Source: Caldilinea sp. CFX5
GTDB taxonomy: Bacteria; Chloroflexota; Anaerolineae; Caldilineales; Caldilineaceae
Direction of reading: 5' to 3'
Length of the DNA stretch: 64,000 nt
Assembly: GCA_021405325.1 (NCBI GenBank)
Contig: QWII01000039.1
Location: 37,139 to 101,138 of the forward strand
A program made the translations under genes and the position numbers. The notes under the pieces are model-generated. The model was not told where the DNA came from, did no database searches, and saw only the letters and a list, made by a program, of their open reading frames with translations. Positions 27,033 through 36,085 of the stretch are shown here, one piece after another (the stretch's first letter is position 1; each line of letters opens with the position of its first letter).

Positions 27033-27785
27033 TCATCCTGTTATCACCTTCAGCCACCCCTCGGCCCCGGCGGTGACTTCGCCCAGCAGGACTACAGTTT
27101 GACTGTCTTCGGTTTCACAGGTGAAGTTTACGCGCTGGCCTTCGATGGCGATGGTTGCGCCCGTGCCGGCAAATTGACAGAGGGTTTCCGGGGCTATCAT
27201 CGCACCACTGGCTGGCTCGGTCGAGGTTGTTGCTGCACCGGAAGTGTCGTCATTTTCCGCTTGGGCCAGCATCTGGTCGATCCCGGCCTGGGCGCACGCT
27301 TCATCCAGATTGCCCCCCGGCGCGCCGCCAACGCCAATGCCGCCGACCACCACTTCATTCACCACAATCGGCAAGCCACCGGCCAGAATCAGCATGCGTT
27401 CGTCCATGTTGCGCAGCCCGGCAACGGCAGGATTTTCCGCAATCATCGTCGCTAGTTCCCCGGTAGCGCGTCCCAGGCTGGCGGCGGTGAAGGCTTTGCC
27501 CCGGCTGCTGTTCACCGTATGCGGCCCGGCGCCATCGCCTTTGAGCAACACTTTTAACTCGCCGGAGCGATCCACCACCGCAACGCTGACGCGATAGCCG
27601 TCCGCTTCACATTGCGCCAGGGCAGCACTGGCGGCGTCAAGCGCCATCGTCAAGGGGAGATAGGGTTGGGTTGGCAACTCAATGGCGGCCCGGAGTGGAT
27701 AAGGGAGGAAAGCGGTCAACAGAAGCAGGAATGTGATGACAGGGGCGATCCCCAAAAGACGCGAATTATGTTGGCGATGTTGCAT
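27033..27785 (-). CDS. Secreted GlcG/HbpS-family heme-binding-like protein
   Basis: 250 residues from the ATG at 27785. A signal peptide (PVITFLLLLTAFLPYPLRA) precedes a GlcG/HbpS domain: MALDAASAALAQCEADGYRVS, VAVVDRSGELKVLLKGDGA, AFTAASLGRATGELA, GLPIVVNEVVVGGIGVGGAPG. Actinobacterial HbpS binds heme outside the cell and tunes a two-component system; GlcG is of unknown role. A disordered linker and a small C-terminal beta domain (residues about 200-250, with two Cys) follow. The frame is open far upstream but there it overlaps the divergent nth-like gene. AAAGGAAA supports the chosen start. Confidence 0.8.
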   Translation of the reverse strand: MQHRQHNSRLLGIAPVITFLLLLTAFLPYPLRAAIELPTQPYLPLTMALDAASAALAQCEADGYRVSVAVVDRSGELKVLLKGDGAGPHTVNSSRGKAFTAASLGRATGELATMIAENPAVAGLRNMDERMLILAGGLPIVVNEVVVGGIGVGGAPGGNLDEACAQAGIDQMLAQAENDDTSGAATTSTEPASGAMIAPETLCQFAGTGATIAIEGQRVNFTCETEDSQTVVLLGEVTAGAEGWLKVITG

Positions 27786-27956
27786 ACATGCGTTTCCTTT
27801 CTTCAGTAGAGTAAGTGTATGGGCGGTGGGCTTTATAAACCGCCCACGTCGATTATGGCAAAATTGACGGGCTGAACGGCAAGCAAGGTCACATTTTTCG
27901 CAAGTTGGTGTAACGAATTTGTGATTGTGATCTGTTACACAACGGGGAGGGTGCGC

Positions 27957-28634
27957 ATGAAAACAGAAGAACAGAAAGAACCCTTTGCTATTGATGTTGT
28001 TATGGCGGCGATTCGTGAGCATGTACGCCCGTTTCCCCCGGCGGCGCTCTTTCAACTGGCCGATGAGGGCTTTGGCTCCCCCTTTGAACAACTGATGGCC
28101 TGTATTATCTCGATTCGTACTTATGATGAAGTGACTATTCCCTGTTCACGGCGTCTCTTCGCCCTAGCCCGCACACCGGCAGAACTGGCAAAGGTGAACG
28201 TGGATGCAATCGATCAGGCCATTGCCCAAAGCACTTTTCACGAGGCCAAAGCGCCGCAAATGGTGGCGATTGCCAACCGCATTTTGAATGAATACAATGG
28301 CGTGCTGCCTTGTGATTTTGAGGTGTTAACATCGTTTCAAGGGGTCGGCCCCAAGTGTGCCAACTTGACGCTGGGGATTGCTTGTGGTCAGGCCAAGATC
28401 AGTGTGGATGTCCATGTCCATCGCGTGACCAATCGCTGGGGCTATGTGACGGCGCGCACGCCCGAAGCTACACTGGCGCTGTTGGAAAAACAGTTGCCGC
28501 TGGCCTACTGGGTGGAGATCAATCGCTTGTTAGTGCCGTTCGGCAAGCATGTTTGCACGGGGCAGCGGCCCAAGTGTTCAACCTGCCCGGTGTTGAGGAT
28601 GTGCGCACAGGTAGGGGTGACAGAGCATCGGTAA
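27957..28634 (+). CDS. Endonuclease III-like DNA glycosylase
   Basis: 225 residues, HhH-GPD superfamily. The helix-hairpin-helix FQGVGPKCANLTLG includes the catalytic Lys. ISVDVHVHRVTNRWG includes the conserved Asp. The iron-sulfur loop C-x6-C-x2-C-x5-C is present in VCTGQRPKCSTCPVLRMC. The first barrel helix reads ACIISIRTYDEVT rather than the E. coli Nth sequence LLSAQATD, placing it in a separate Nth-like subgroup, so I do not name it nth. The role is removal of oxidised pyrimidines. Start at the ATG 27957, with GGGGAGGG just upstream. Divergent from the HbpS-like gene. Confidence 0.9.
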   Translation: MKTEEQKEPFAIDVVMAAIREHVRPFPPAALFQLADEGFGSPFEQLMACIISIRTYDEVTIPCSRRLFALARTPAELAKVNVDAIDQAIAQSTFHEAKAPQMVAIANRILNEYNGVLPCDFEVLTSFQGVGPKCANLTLGIACGQAKISVDVHVHRVTNRWGYVTARTPEATLALLEKQLPLAYWVEINRLLVPFGKHVCTGQRPKCSTCPVLRMCAQVGVTEHR

Positions 28635-28678
28635 CAACAACGAATTGGGGGAAGAACGAACTGATAATAGCGCCGACT

Positions 28679-28711
28679 AGAAACCGGGTTTTTGCCAAAA
28701 ACCCGGTTTCT
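28679..28711. terminator. Perfect 15-bp stem-loop, AGAAACC family
   Basis: AGAAACCGGGTTTTT, loop GCC, then its exact complement. It sits between the convergent ends of the nth-like gene and the aldehyde oxidoreductase gene, and the T-rich apex and flanks suit bidirectional termination. A relative with compensating changes is at 59781-59813. Confidence 0.75.
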
Positions 28712-28742
28712 TATCACACTTCCCATAGTTGAGCGAAACAGG

Positions 28743-30455
28743 TTACGGCAGGCGGTTGTACATCCCGTACACATCCTGGCCATGGAAACGCGCTGCTTGA
28801 TTGGCCGGTGGCAGCGGTTCGCTGTAGAAGAATGCGGGCAACTCATCATCGGCCGCGCCAAAGCCGGCTTTCTGGTTAAATTCCCACTCCAGTTTCAACA
28901 CTTCGCATCCCAGTTGTGGGAAGAAATCAGCCGTAATGTTGGTGCCGTGGGCGGCATTGGCGGCTTCGGCCAGGAAGGGATATTGGGCATCGGTCACGGT
29001 GCGACCAAAGATACAGAGACCAATCGAGTCGCTGGTGGCGCACTGGGTCTGCACCTTGAGGCTGGCTTCCAGCAACTGCTCCAAACTCATCTCACGCGAC
29101 TTGAGCCGGGCCAGGTTGCCGGCGGTATGATCGGCGCCCTGCGCCGTCGCCATCATGGTGATGCCGGTGCCTTCGATCACGCGCGGGTCGTAGGCGCTGA
29201 TCGCCTGCTTCTTGATGACCGGCACGCGGCGGACATTGTAATGTTCGCCGACGCGGGCGGTGCCTTGCGCCCAGATCTTGCCCTGTTCCGTGCCCAGGCG
29301 AATCTCTTTCAGCACTTCGATCATGAAATTGACATCGCCAAACTTAGCGAGACCGGCTTCCATCAGCACAGCGATCATCGCGCCTGCCTCAATCGTATCG
29401 ACGCCCAGGTCGTTGGCAATCTGGTTGAGCGCCGCCAGTTGATCCGGGTCGCCGATGCCGCAGTTGGTGCCGAGCAGGCCCAGCGTTTCATACTCCACCG
29501 GCGAGACCACTTCCTTGCCTTCAGCGTCGTGATAGACGTTGCTGCATTGAATGACACAGCCGGGCATACAGGCATGAGTCTGCTCGCCGCCGCGCGACTT
29601 GTTCAACTCACCGATGTAGTCGCCGCCCATTTTGAACTGTTCACCGGCGGCCACATTGGCAAATTGTCCGCTGCTGAAATTGCGCACCGGCAACCCACCC
29701 ACCACATTCTGATAGTCGGCCATGCCCATGGTGCCGACAGCTTGATAAAACTGGGTGACAACTGAATCGGCTTGCAAGAGTTTGGCATAGTCGCGTACGC
29801 TCTCGCGCACCTTTTTGACATCATGGAAGTTGGGGCTGCGATCCAGATCGACCACAATGGCCTTGACCTTCTTGCTGCCCATCACCGCGCCTACACCGCC
29901 GCGCGCCGCCAAACGGGACGGGCGATTGTCTGAATCGCTAAAGGCAATACCGGCCAGCAACCCCTCATATTCGCCCACAGGGCCACAGAGCGCCAGCGAT
30001 ACTTTTTTGCCATATTTGGCGTGGAGCGCTTCCGCCGCGGCATAGTTGCCCCGCCCCAGGTAAGGGGTGGCGTCGTCAAAGGTGATTTGCCCATCCTTAT
30101 GGAAATGAATCACTACCCACTCATCAGATGCGTCATGCAAGGTGAAGCCGGCGATGTAGAGCTGGCCCAAGCCATAGCTAAAGGTGCCGCCGCCGTTCGC
30201 TTCCTTGATACCGCCGGTCAGCGGGCTTTTGCAGCCGACGCTGGTGCGGTTGGCGTTGGAAAAGCTGCTGCCGGCAAAGGGGCCGGCAGAAAAAATCAAC
30301 GGATTGGCCGGTGAGAGCGGGTCAACCTGGGCGGCTTCCTGCGCTAAGAGGATCTTGGCGATCAGGTAGCGACCGGCTTTGATAATCTCTTCACCATGCA
30401 ATTCATGGGATTGGATCGAACGATCTTTCAAATTAATATCGTAATACTTACGCAT
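28743..30455 (-). CDS. Aldehyde:ferredoxin oxidoreductase family tungsten/molybdenum enzyme
   Basis: 570 residues with the AOR N-terminal domain (FSAGPFAGSSFSNANRTSVG, SPLTGGIKEANGGG) and the AOR C-terminal helical domains (DTIEAGAMIAVLMEAGLAKFG). The bis-pterin cofactor binds tungsten or molybdenum. Cluster cysteines are seen in HACMPGCVIQCSN and in LCIFG near the C-terminus. The spacing C-x3-C-x3-C differs from the C-x2-C-x3-C of Pyrococcus AOR. It would oxidise an aldehyde to the acid with ferredoxin, but the true substrate is unknown. Single gene, no companion ferredoxin nearby. Confidence 0.9.
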   Translation of the reverse strand: MRKYYDINLKDRSIQSHELHGEEIIKAGRYLIAKILLAQEAAQVDPLSPANPLIFSAGPFAGSSFSNANRTSVGCKSPLTGGIKEANGGGTFSYGLGQLYIAGFTLHDASDEWVVIHFHKDGQITFDDATPYLGRGNYAAAEALHAKYGKKVSLALCGPVGEYEGLLAGIAFSDSDNRPSRLAARGGVGAVMGSKKVKAIVVDLDRSPNFHDVKKVRESVRDYAKLLQADSVVTQFYQAVGTMGMADYQNVVGGLPVRNFSSGQFANVAAGEQFKMGGDYIGELNKSRGGEQTHACMPGCVIQCSNVYHDAEGKEVVSPVEYETLGLLGTNCGIGDPDQLAALNQIANDLGVDTIEAGAMIAVLMEAGLAKFGDVNFMIEVLKEIRLGTEQGKIWAQGTARVGEHYNVRRVPVIKKQAISAYDPRVIEGTGITMMATAQGADHTAGNLARLKSREMSLEQLLEASLKVQTQCATSDSIGLCIFGRTVTDAQYPFLAEAANAAHGTNITADFFPQLGCEVLKLEWEFNQKAGFGAADDELPAFFYSEPLPPANQAARFHGQDVYGMYNRLP

Positions 30456-30667
30456 TCTCTTCTCCTACACAGAGCTTGGTATAAACAGGGAAGGTCGTTG
30501 GCTAGCTTGGTAAAGCCTGAGATGGGTACAAGTATAACCGGCTCCGGCGGATTTGTCTAGCAGTTGCGGGGGTTAGGCACACAACATGCAGAGATGCTAT
30601 CGGATTGTAATTCATTACCATCTGCATTATAATTCCAGTCAACGGTGACGATGAAAGGAGTTTTATT

Positions 30668-30892
30668 ATGAATGAACGGATTGAAATCAACCCGAACATA
30701 ATGTTGGGGAAACCAGTAATTCGTGGAACACGAATCACTGTTGAACTCATTGTACGCAAGCTCAGCGAAGGTGCAACAATGATAGAGCTACTCGATGCGT
30801 ACCCGCGACTTACCGAGAAAGACATCCAAGCGGCCCTCGCCTATGCTGCTGCGACCATTGCCCATGAAACGATCATTTTGCAACCAGCATGA
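30668..30892 (+). CDS. DUF433 family antitoxin-like protein
   Basis: A 74-residue DUF433 protein: ERIEINPNIMLGKPVIRGTR, IVRKLSEGATMIELLDAYP, LTEKDIQAALAYA. The fold is a small helix-turn-helix. DUF433 genes typically precede DUF5615 PIN-like genes and are treated as putative antitoxins. GAAAGGAG stands before the ATG. Its stop overlaps the next start as ATGA. Confidence 0.85.
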   Translation: MNERIEINPNIMLGKPVIRGTRITVELIVRKLSEGATMIELLDAYPRLTEKDIQAALAYAAATIAHETIILQPA

Positions 30893-31275
30893 CCAACCAA
30901 TTCCCTCTACGCTTTCTAGCCGATGAATGTTGTGATTTCGCGGTTGTACGCGCGCTGCGTGCGGCCGGCTATGATGTACTTGCAATTAGTGAAATGATGC
31001 AGCGCAGCGATGATCGGAAGTTGATTGAATTTGCAGTCAGTGAGCAGCGCATTTTTCTCACCGAAGATAAAGATTTCGGCTGGCTGGTTTATGTCAGCCA
31101 TGTTGATTCAGCCGGTGTCATCTTTATTCGCTATCCGAACAATGCTCGCACTGGGTTAGGCAGTACAATTGTCCAGTTGGTGCAAGAGCAAGGGACAAAG
31201 TTGCGCGGCAGTTTTGTTGTTGTACAACCAGGGCAAATTCGCCTCAACAGACAACGTCCCGCCGATCGTACATAA
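30889..31275 (+). CDS. DUF5615 PIN-like putative toxin nuclease
   Basis: A 128-residue Mut7-C/PIN-like protein. Acidic motifs LADECCDFAVVRAL and FLTEDKDFGWLV match the DUF5615 family (usually D-E-x and D-x-D-F-x). It is the partner of the upstream DUF433 protein, with a 4-nt overlap. Toxin activity is inferred from family context only. It ends 18 nt before purE and reads in the same direction, so purE may be co-transcribed with the pair. Confidence 0.82.
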   Translation: MTNQFPLRFLADECCDFAVVRALRAAGYDVLAISEMMQRSDDRKLIEFAVSEQRIFLTEDKDFGWLVYVSHVDSAGVIFIRYPNNARTGLGSTIVQLVQEQGTKLRGSFVVVQPGQIRLNRQRPADRT

Positions 31276-31293
31276 ATGTTTGGAAGAGAAAAT

Positions 31294-31793
<500 letters not shown>

Positions 31794-31797
<4 letters not shown>

Positions 31798-31970
31798 TCA
31801 GTAAACGGATCAATAACACCATGCTCCTCCGTTGCGGACTTCTCTACAATTTCGCCATGAATCAATTCTAACAGGCGGTCGCCATACGTTGTGCGAGCAA
31901 CTATCTGTTCAAATTCGCTAACGGTGTATTTAGTTGGATGACCTTTTTCTAGTGACGCAGCTTTTACCAA
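31794..31970 (-). pseudogene. Truncated Uma2-family endonuclease remnant
   Basis: The minus-strand frame reads HPTKYTVSEFEQIVARTTYG, then DRLLELIHGEIVEKSATEEHG, which is the N-terminal motif of Uma2 (PD-(D/E)XK) proteins. It stops after about 58 codons, against roughly 190 in the family. It has no ATG, only a TTG at 31970 overlapping the antitoxin stop. The end overlaps the purE stop. Judged a decayed fragment. Confidence 0.6.
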
Positions 31971-32182
31971 TTGATGCCACGGCTTTCAATGTAGTATTGC
32001 ATTGCTTCGACGGGGTGCAGTTTCTCGGCTGGGTAATGTTCCGCTTCGTAGGCTCCGATTACGCGTGACAACATTTCTAATTTGTCCAAACTCGGCGTAT
32101 CCTCGCCTTCATTCATCAACATGGCGAGTTCAGCCAACGCTTCTTCATAATCTTCTTCTGTCTGGATCAGTTTGAACGCCAT
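31964..32182 (-). CDS. HigA-like antitoxin N-terminal fragment
   Basis: A 72-residue protein: IQTEEDYEEALAELAMLMN, EMLSRVIGAYEAEHYP, LHPVEAMQYYIESRG. This matches the N-terminal helical part of HigA-type antitoxins but stops exactly where the helix-turn-helix normally begins. No HigB toxin gene lies upstream; the preceding gene is the ABC permease. Probably a truncated remnant joined to the Uma2 fragment, though a small stand-alone protein cannot be excluded. Confidence 0.6.
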   Translation of the reverse strand: MAFKLIQTEEDYEEALAELAMLMNEGEDTPSLDKLEMLSRVIGAYEAEHYPAEKLHPVEAMQYYIESRGINW

Positions 32183-32211
32183 CCATCTACCTCATTTCAA
32201 ACTTTAGTCCT

Positions 32212-33051
32212 TTACCGTCGCAACCGCGGATCCAAAATATCACGCAACCCATCGCCCACTAGATTAAACGCCGCCACCAGCAACAAAATCCCCGCCGCCG
32301 GCACCCCTGTGAGCCACCACTGGGTCGTGATATAGTTGCGCCCATCGCTGATCATCACCCCCCATTCAGGGGTGGGCGGCTGGGCGCCAAAGCCGATAAA
32401 GGAGAGGCCGGCGATGATCAAGATGGCTGATCCCATGTCAAAGCTGGCCTGCACCAGCAAGGGGGCCAGTACATTCGGCAGCAGATGGCGCAAGAGCAAC
32501 CGCCGGTTCTGCACACCGACCGTCTGCGCCGCCTGTATAAATTCCCGCTCCCGTAGCCCCAACACCTGGCCGCGCACCAGCCGAGCATAGACCGGCCACA
32601 GCACCACTACCACGGCAATCAACGCATTGGTCAAACTGGGGCCGAGGGCGCCGGCAATCGCCATCGCCAGAATCAGCGGCGGAAAGGCAAAGAAGATGTC
32701 GGTGACGCGCATCACCACCTCATCGGCCCAGCCACGCCGGTAGCCGGCAAAGAGACCAACGATTGTGCCAAAGCTCCCCGCCACCGCCACCACCGCCAGC
32801 CCGACAAAGACCGAAATGCGCGCGCCATAGATCATGCGACTGAGCATGTCCCGCCCCAAAATATCCGCACCCAGCCAATGTTCAGGTGACGGTGGGGCCA
32901 GCTTCGCGCCGATAATATCCTGCGCATTGGGGTCAAAGGGGCTGATGAGGGGGGCCAGCAGCGCTACGGCAAAGAAGAACAGCACCAATAGCAGACCCAC
33001 AAAGGCGGTTGGTTCTTTACGTAAACGGCGGAAGAGGTCGGAAAAGAGCAT
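32212..33051 (-). CDS. Peptide/nickel-type ABC transporter permease (DppC/OppC family)
   Basis: A 279-residue permease. The typical N-terminus KEPTAFVGLLLVLFFFAVAL and LAPLISPFDPN are present, with the loop HWLGADILGRDMLSRMIYGAR and the EAA-like segment EFIQAAQTVGVQNRRLLLRH. Five to six helices. Last of a three-gene minus-strand operon with the binding protein and the DppB-type subunit. No ATPase genes are next to it. Confidence 0.93.
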   Translation of the reverse strand: MLFSDLFRRLRKEPTAFVGLLLVLFFFAVALLAPLISPFDPNAQDIIGAKLAPPSPEHWLGADILGRDMLSRMIYGARISVFVGLAVVAVAGSFGTIVGLFAGYRRGWADEVVMRVTDIFFAFPPLILAMAIAGALGPSLTNALIAVVVVLWPVYARLVRGQVLGLREREFIQAAQTVGVQNRRLLLRHLLPNVLAPLLVQASFDMGSAILIIAGLSFIGFGAQPPTPEWGVMISDGRNYITTQWWLTGVPAAGILLLVAAFNLVGDGLRDILDPRLRR

Positions 33052-33055
33052 AGTC

Positions 33056-33136
33056 GTTTAGTCACTTGGTCGCGTAGTCGCATGGTCGTTTGGTCGCATG
33101 GTCGTTTGGTCGCATGGTCGTTTGGTCGCATGGTTG
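33056..33136. repeat. Octamer-word array (GGTCGCAT/GGTCGTTT)
   Basis: Alternating GGTCGCAT and GGTCGTTT units fill the gap between the two permease genes. On the minus strand the array starts about 5 nt after the dppB-type stop codon. Unlike most other arrays it has no complementary half. Confidence 0.8.
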
Positions 33137-33137
33137 G

Positions 33138-34145
33138 TTAGTCTACTCGAACGCGCGGATCGACCAGGCTGTAGCCAATGTCTACGAGTGTATTGACAGC
33201 AGGGTAGATGACGGCGGCGAGCAAGGTGACGCCCATCACCGCCGGTAGATCCAGGTTGCTGACGGAGGTCGTGGCGTAGCGCCCCAGGCCAGGCCAGCCA
33301 AAGACGGTTTCAGTGAGGACGGCGCCACTCAAGAGGCTGCCAAAGGTTAGGCCGATGGTGGTCAGCACGGGGGGCAGGGCGTTTTTGAAGACATGGCGCA
33401 ACACAATCAGCCGTTCGCGCAACCCTTTGGAGCGGGCTGTGCGCACATAATCTTGCGACAGCGCTTCCAACATGGCGGAACGAGTGATACGCAGTAAGAC
33501 AGCGGTAGAAAAGTAGCCCAGGGTGAGCGCCGGCAGAATCAAGTGCCAGGTGGCATTTTGAAAGACCGACCAGTTGCGCGTCAAGAGGGCATCCACGGTA
33601 AAAAGGCCGGTAATCAGATCGGGTGGGTTCATGGTCGAGTCGAGTCGTCCCTGGCCGGGGAGCCAGCGCAGTTGACGATAGAAAAGCCCCAGCCCCAGCA
33701 ACCCGACATAAAAGATCGGCATCGACCCGCCGATCAGCGCAATCAGCCGCGCCAGCGCATCCACCCAGTTGTTGCGCCGCAGGGCGGCAATAATCCCCAG
33801 CGGAATGCCCAATACCAGTGAAACCACCAACGCTGCCAGCGAGAGTTCCAGGGTGGCCGGGAAAAAGTCGCGCAGATCGTCAGCCACCGGTCGCCGGGTG
33901 CGGATCGACTCGCCCAGATCGCCTTGCACCAGGCGAGTGACATAGCGCACATACTGTTCCCAGACCGGTCGGTCCAGACCCAGTTCCTGACGATAGGCCG
34001 CAATTTGATCTTCGCGCGCTTTCGCCCCCAATGCCGCCGCCGCCGGGTCAACCGGCACTACCTGCGCAATGGCAAAGGTAAAAAGCGAAACGCCAACCAA
34101 GACAAAGAGCAGGCCGAGTAGACGACGGAGAATGAAACGGAGCAT
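33138..34145 (-). CDS. Peptide/nickel-type ABC transporter permease (DppB/OppB family)
   Basis: 335 residues. MLRFILRRLLGLLFVLVGVS is the classical DppB start, followed by QVVPVDPAAAALG, a long periplasmic loop (RTRRPVADDLRDFFPATLEL) and the EAA-like SQDYVRTARSKGLRERLIVL. The segment around RQLRWLPGQGRLD is the family loop. Six helices. Operon partner of the DppC-type subunit. Confidence 0.93.
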   Translation of the reverse strand: MLRFILRRLLGLLFVLVGVSLFTFAIAQVVPVDPAAAALGAKAREDQIAAYRQELGLDRPVWEQYVRYVTRLVQGDLGESIRTRRPVADDLRDFFPATLELSLAALVVSLVLGIPLGIIAALRRNNWVDALARLIALIGGSMPIFYVGLLGLGLFYRQLRWLPGQGRLDSTMNPPDLITGLFTVDALLTRNWSVFQNATWHLILPALTLGYFSTAVLLRITRSAMLEALSQDYVRTARSKGLRERLIVLRHVFKNALPPVLTTIGLTFGSLLSGAVLTETVFGWPGLGRYATTSVSNLDLPAVMGVTLLAAVIYPAVNTLVDIGYSLVDPRVRVD

Positions 34146-34149
34146 AAGA

Positions 34150-34238
34150 ATGGTTAATGGAAAATGGCGAATGGAGAAGAATTAATGATCTGTGCCAGAC
34201 AGAACAATTAACCATTTTCCATTCGCCATTAATTATTG
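34150..34238. repeat. Palindrome of AATGG words between binding-protein and permease genes
   Basis: Left: ATGGTTAATGGAAAATGGCG and AATGG units. Right (34206-34232): AATTAACCATTTTCCATTCG and CCATTAATTATTG. The complementary halves are separated by about 40 nt. On the minus strand it begins within about 10 nt of the binding-protein stop. Confidence 0.7.
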
Positions 34239-34239
34239 A

Positions 34240-35913
34240 TTATTTTTTGCCGATGGTTGCAAAGTTCACATTCGGCGTATCCGAGGGATCGAAGGTGAAG
34301 CCGTCAATGTTGCTGCGAACCGCGTAAGTGCGTAGCGGCTGATAAAGAATCACATATGGCCCTTCGTGGAAGACCCGTTCGGTGATGTCGGCATACATCT
34401 GCACGCGCTCTTCCGCTGTGGGGGCAATGGCCGCTTGGGCGACCATCTCGGCGATTTCCGGGTTGTCCCAGCCGTTGCGCCAGGCAATCGACTTGGCGGC
34501 ATAGTTGGTGAAGGGCGTCATGTTGCCATCGGGATCGGGATAGTCCGGCCCCCAGAGGATGAAGACCATCTGCTTGGCCGCCGAATCTTCGCTGCGATAG
34601 ATGTTGAGCAGCTCGGAGACCTGCAACTGTTGCAGATTCAAGGTCAAACCAATCTGCGCCAGGTCGCTCTGAATCTTGGCGGCCAGGGTCGGGAAGTCGA
34701 TGGGGCCGGCCGGGAAGTTGGAGGGGACTAAGGCTGTAATCTCGGTGCCTTCCGGTACGCCGGCTTGGGCCAGCAGTTCCTTGGCCTTTGCAATATCCTG
34801 CTTAAAAGGGATCTGGCCGGTGTGGCCGAGGAAGCCGGCGGGAATCACTTCCTGCACCAACTTGGCGTCGCCACCGGTGAGGGCAATGACCTCGTCGTAG
34901 TTGATGGCATAGCGCACGGCCTCGCGCACATCAGGGTTATCAAAGGGGGCGACCTGCGCATTCATGCCAATGTAGACTAACTGCGTGTTGTCGGCCGTGA
35001 CGATCTGCACATCAGCATTGCCCTCCAGCGCCGTCTTCTGTTCCGGGCTAAGGTCTTGCACAATGTCGGCATCGCCGGTTTCAATGGCGGCCTGGCGGTT
35101 GGCGGCTTCGCCGATGTGGGTCATGATGACGCGCTTCATCTTGGGCGCTTCGCCCCAGTAATTGGGATTGGCGTCTAACACCACCTGTACGTTGCGCTCC
35201 CATTTATTGAGAACATAAGGACCGCTGCCGGCGGAGTTGTCATTGAGCCAGGTTGACCCCATGTCATCACCGGCATTCGCTTCAACGACCGCCTTTTCCA
35301 CCACGGCAGCCACCGTGAAGGTGATAACCGAGAGGAAGACCTGCGGGCTGATGCTTTTCGGAATCTTGACCTGGAAAGTCTGCGCGTCCACCGCGCTTAG
35401 ATTTTCTTTCTTGACCTGGCCGATATCAATGAGCAAGAAGGCCGGCGACTTGTTGAGATCGATAGCGCGGCCCCAGGAGTAGACGACATCATCCGCCGTC
35501 ACCGGGTTGCCGCTGGCGAACTTGGCGTTGGGGTTCAGCTTAAAGGTAAGCGCCCACATATCGCCCTCTTCGGTCACTTCCCAGGATTCGGCCAGCGCCG
35601 GTTGCACGCCCGTCTGGCCGGCCACAAAGCTCACCAACGTTTCATAGACGCTGCCTTCGGCCTGGATGCCGCTAAATTCGTAAGCAACGGCGGGGTCAAG
35701 GGTCAGAATGTCCGTAATGTCGGAGCCGAAGATGAGCGTCTCTTCACGGCTCACCTCGCCGCTGTCGCTGCTTTCGGCGGGAGCAGCTTCGCTGCTGGTG
35801 CTTTCACTGCCTGTGGTCGCCGGCGCCGCACAAGCCACCACCAACATGGCGATGACCAGGACAGAGAGGAACGCATACAGTTTTCGCACAAAGTGCGAAT
35901 GAATTGTTTTCAC
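34240..35913 (-). CDS. Peptide-type ABC transporter substrate-binding lipoprotein (SBP_bac_5)
   Basis: 557 residues from a GTG at 35913, preceded by AAGGAG at 8 nt. A signal peptide ending in VIAMLVVACAA is a lipobox (VVAC). A Ser/Glu-rich linker follows, then the family-5 binding fold: LTLDPAVAYEFSG, YETLVSF, LNPNAKFASGNPVTADDVVY, NPNYWGEAP, DNPDVREAVRYAINYDEVI, LWGPDYPDPDG. Likely ligand a peptide or other solute; not determinable. The ORF opens further upstream, but those residues precede the signal peptide. Confidence 0.92.
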   Translation of the reverse strand: MKTIHSHFVRKLYAFLSVLVIAMLVVACAAPATTGSESTSSEAAPAESSDSGEVSREETLIFGSDITDILTLDPAVAYEFSGIQAEGSVYETLVSFVAGQTGVQPALAESWEVTEEGDMWALTFKLNPNAKFASGNPVTADDVVYSWGRAIDLNKSPAFLLIDIGQVKKENLSAVDAQTFQVKIPKSISPQVFLSVITFTVAAVVEKAVVEANAGDDMGSTWLNDNSAGSGPYVLNKWERNVQVVLDANPNYWGEAPKMKRVIMTHIGEAANRQAAIETGDADIVQDLSPEQKTALEGNADVQIVTADNTQLVYIGMNAQVAPFDNPDVREAVRYAINYDEVIALTGGDAKLVQEVIPAGFLGHTGQIPFKQDIAKAKELLAQAGVPEGTEITALVPSNFPAGPIDFPTLAAKIQSDLAQIGLTLNLQQLQVSELLNIYRSEDSAAKQMVFILWGPDYPDPDGNMTPFTNYAAKSIAWRNGWDNPEIAEMVAQAAIAPTAEERVQMYADITERVFHEGPYVILYQPLRTYAVRSNIDGFTFDPSDTPNVNFATIGKK

Positions 35914-35993
35914 GGTGATTTTCTCCTTGCGTGTGGGTAAATAGCAGATAATCGTCTGCATCGTAATCGAAAGTAGGACGGGCGTCAAGTTTT

Positions 35994-36085
35994 AGGAGAC
36001 AGGAGACACGAGACAAGGAGACAAGAAGATAGAGGGAATTGACGATCTTTGTCTCGTGTCTCCTGTCTCGTGTCTCCTGTCTCCT
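35994..36085. repeat. Palindrome of GAGACA words (GGAGACAGGAGACACG family)
   Basis: The left array (35994-36028) of 7-8-nt units based on GGAGACA/CGAGACA faces a right array (36047-36084) of TGTCTCG/TGTCTCC units. On the minus strand it starts immediately after the TGA of the ArsB-like transporter gene. Confidence 0.8.

Noticed and set aside
27786..28091. 102-codon N-terminal extension of the HbpS-like gene
   Set aside because: It precedes a clear signal peptide, overlaps the divergent nth-like gene and has no family similarity.
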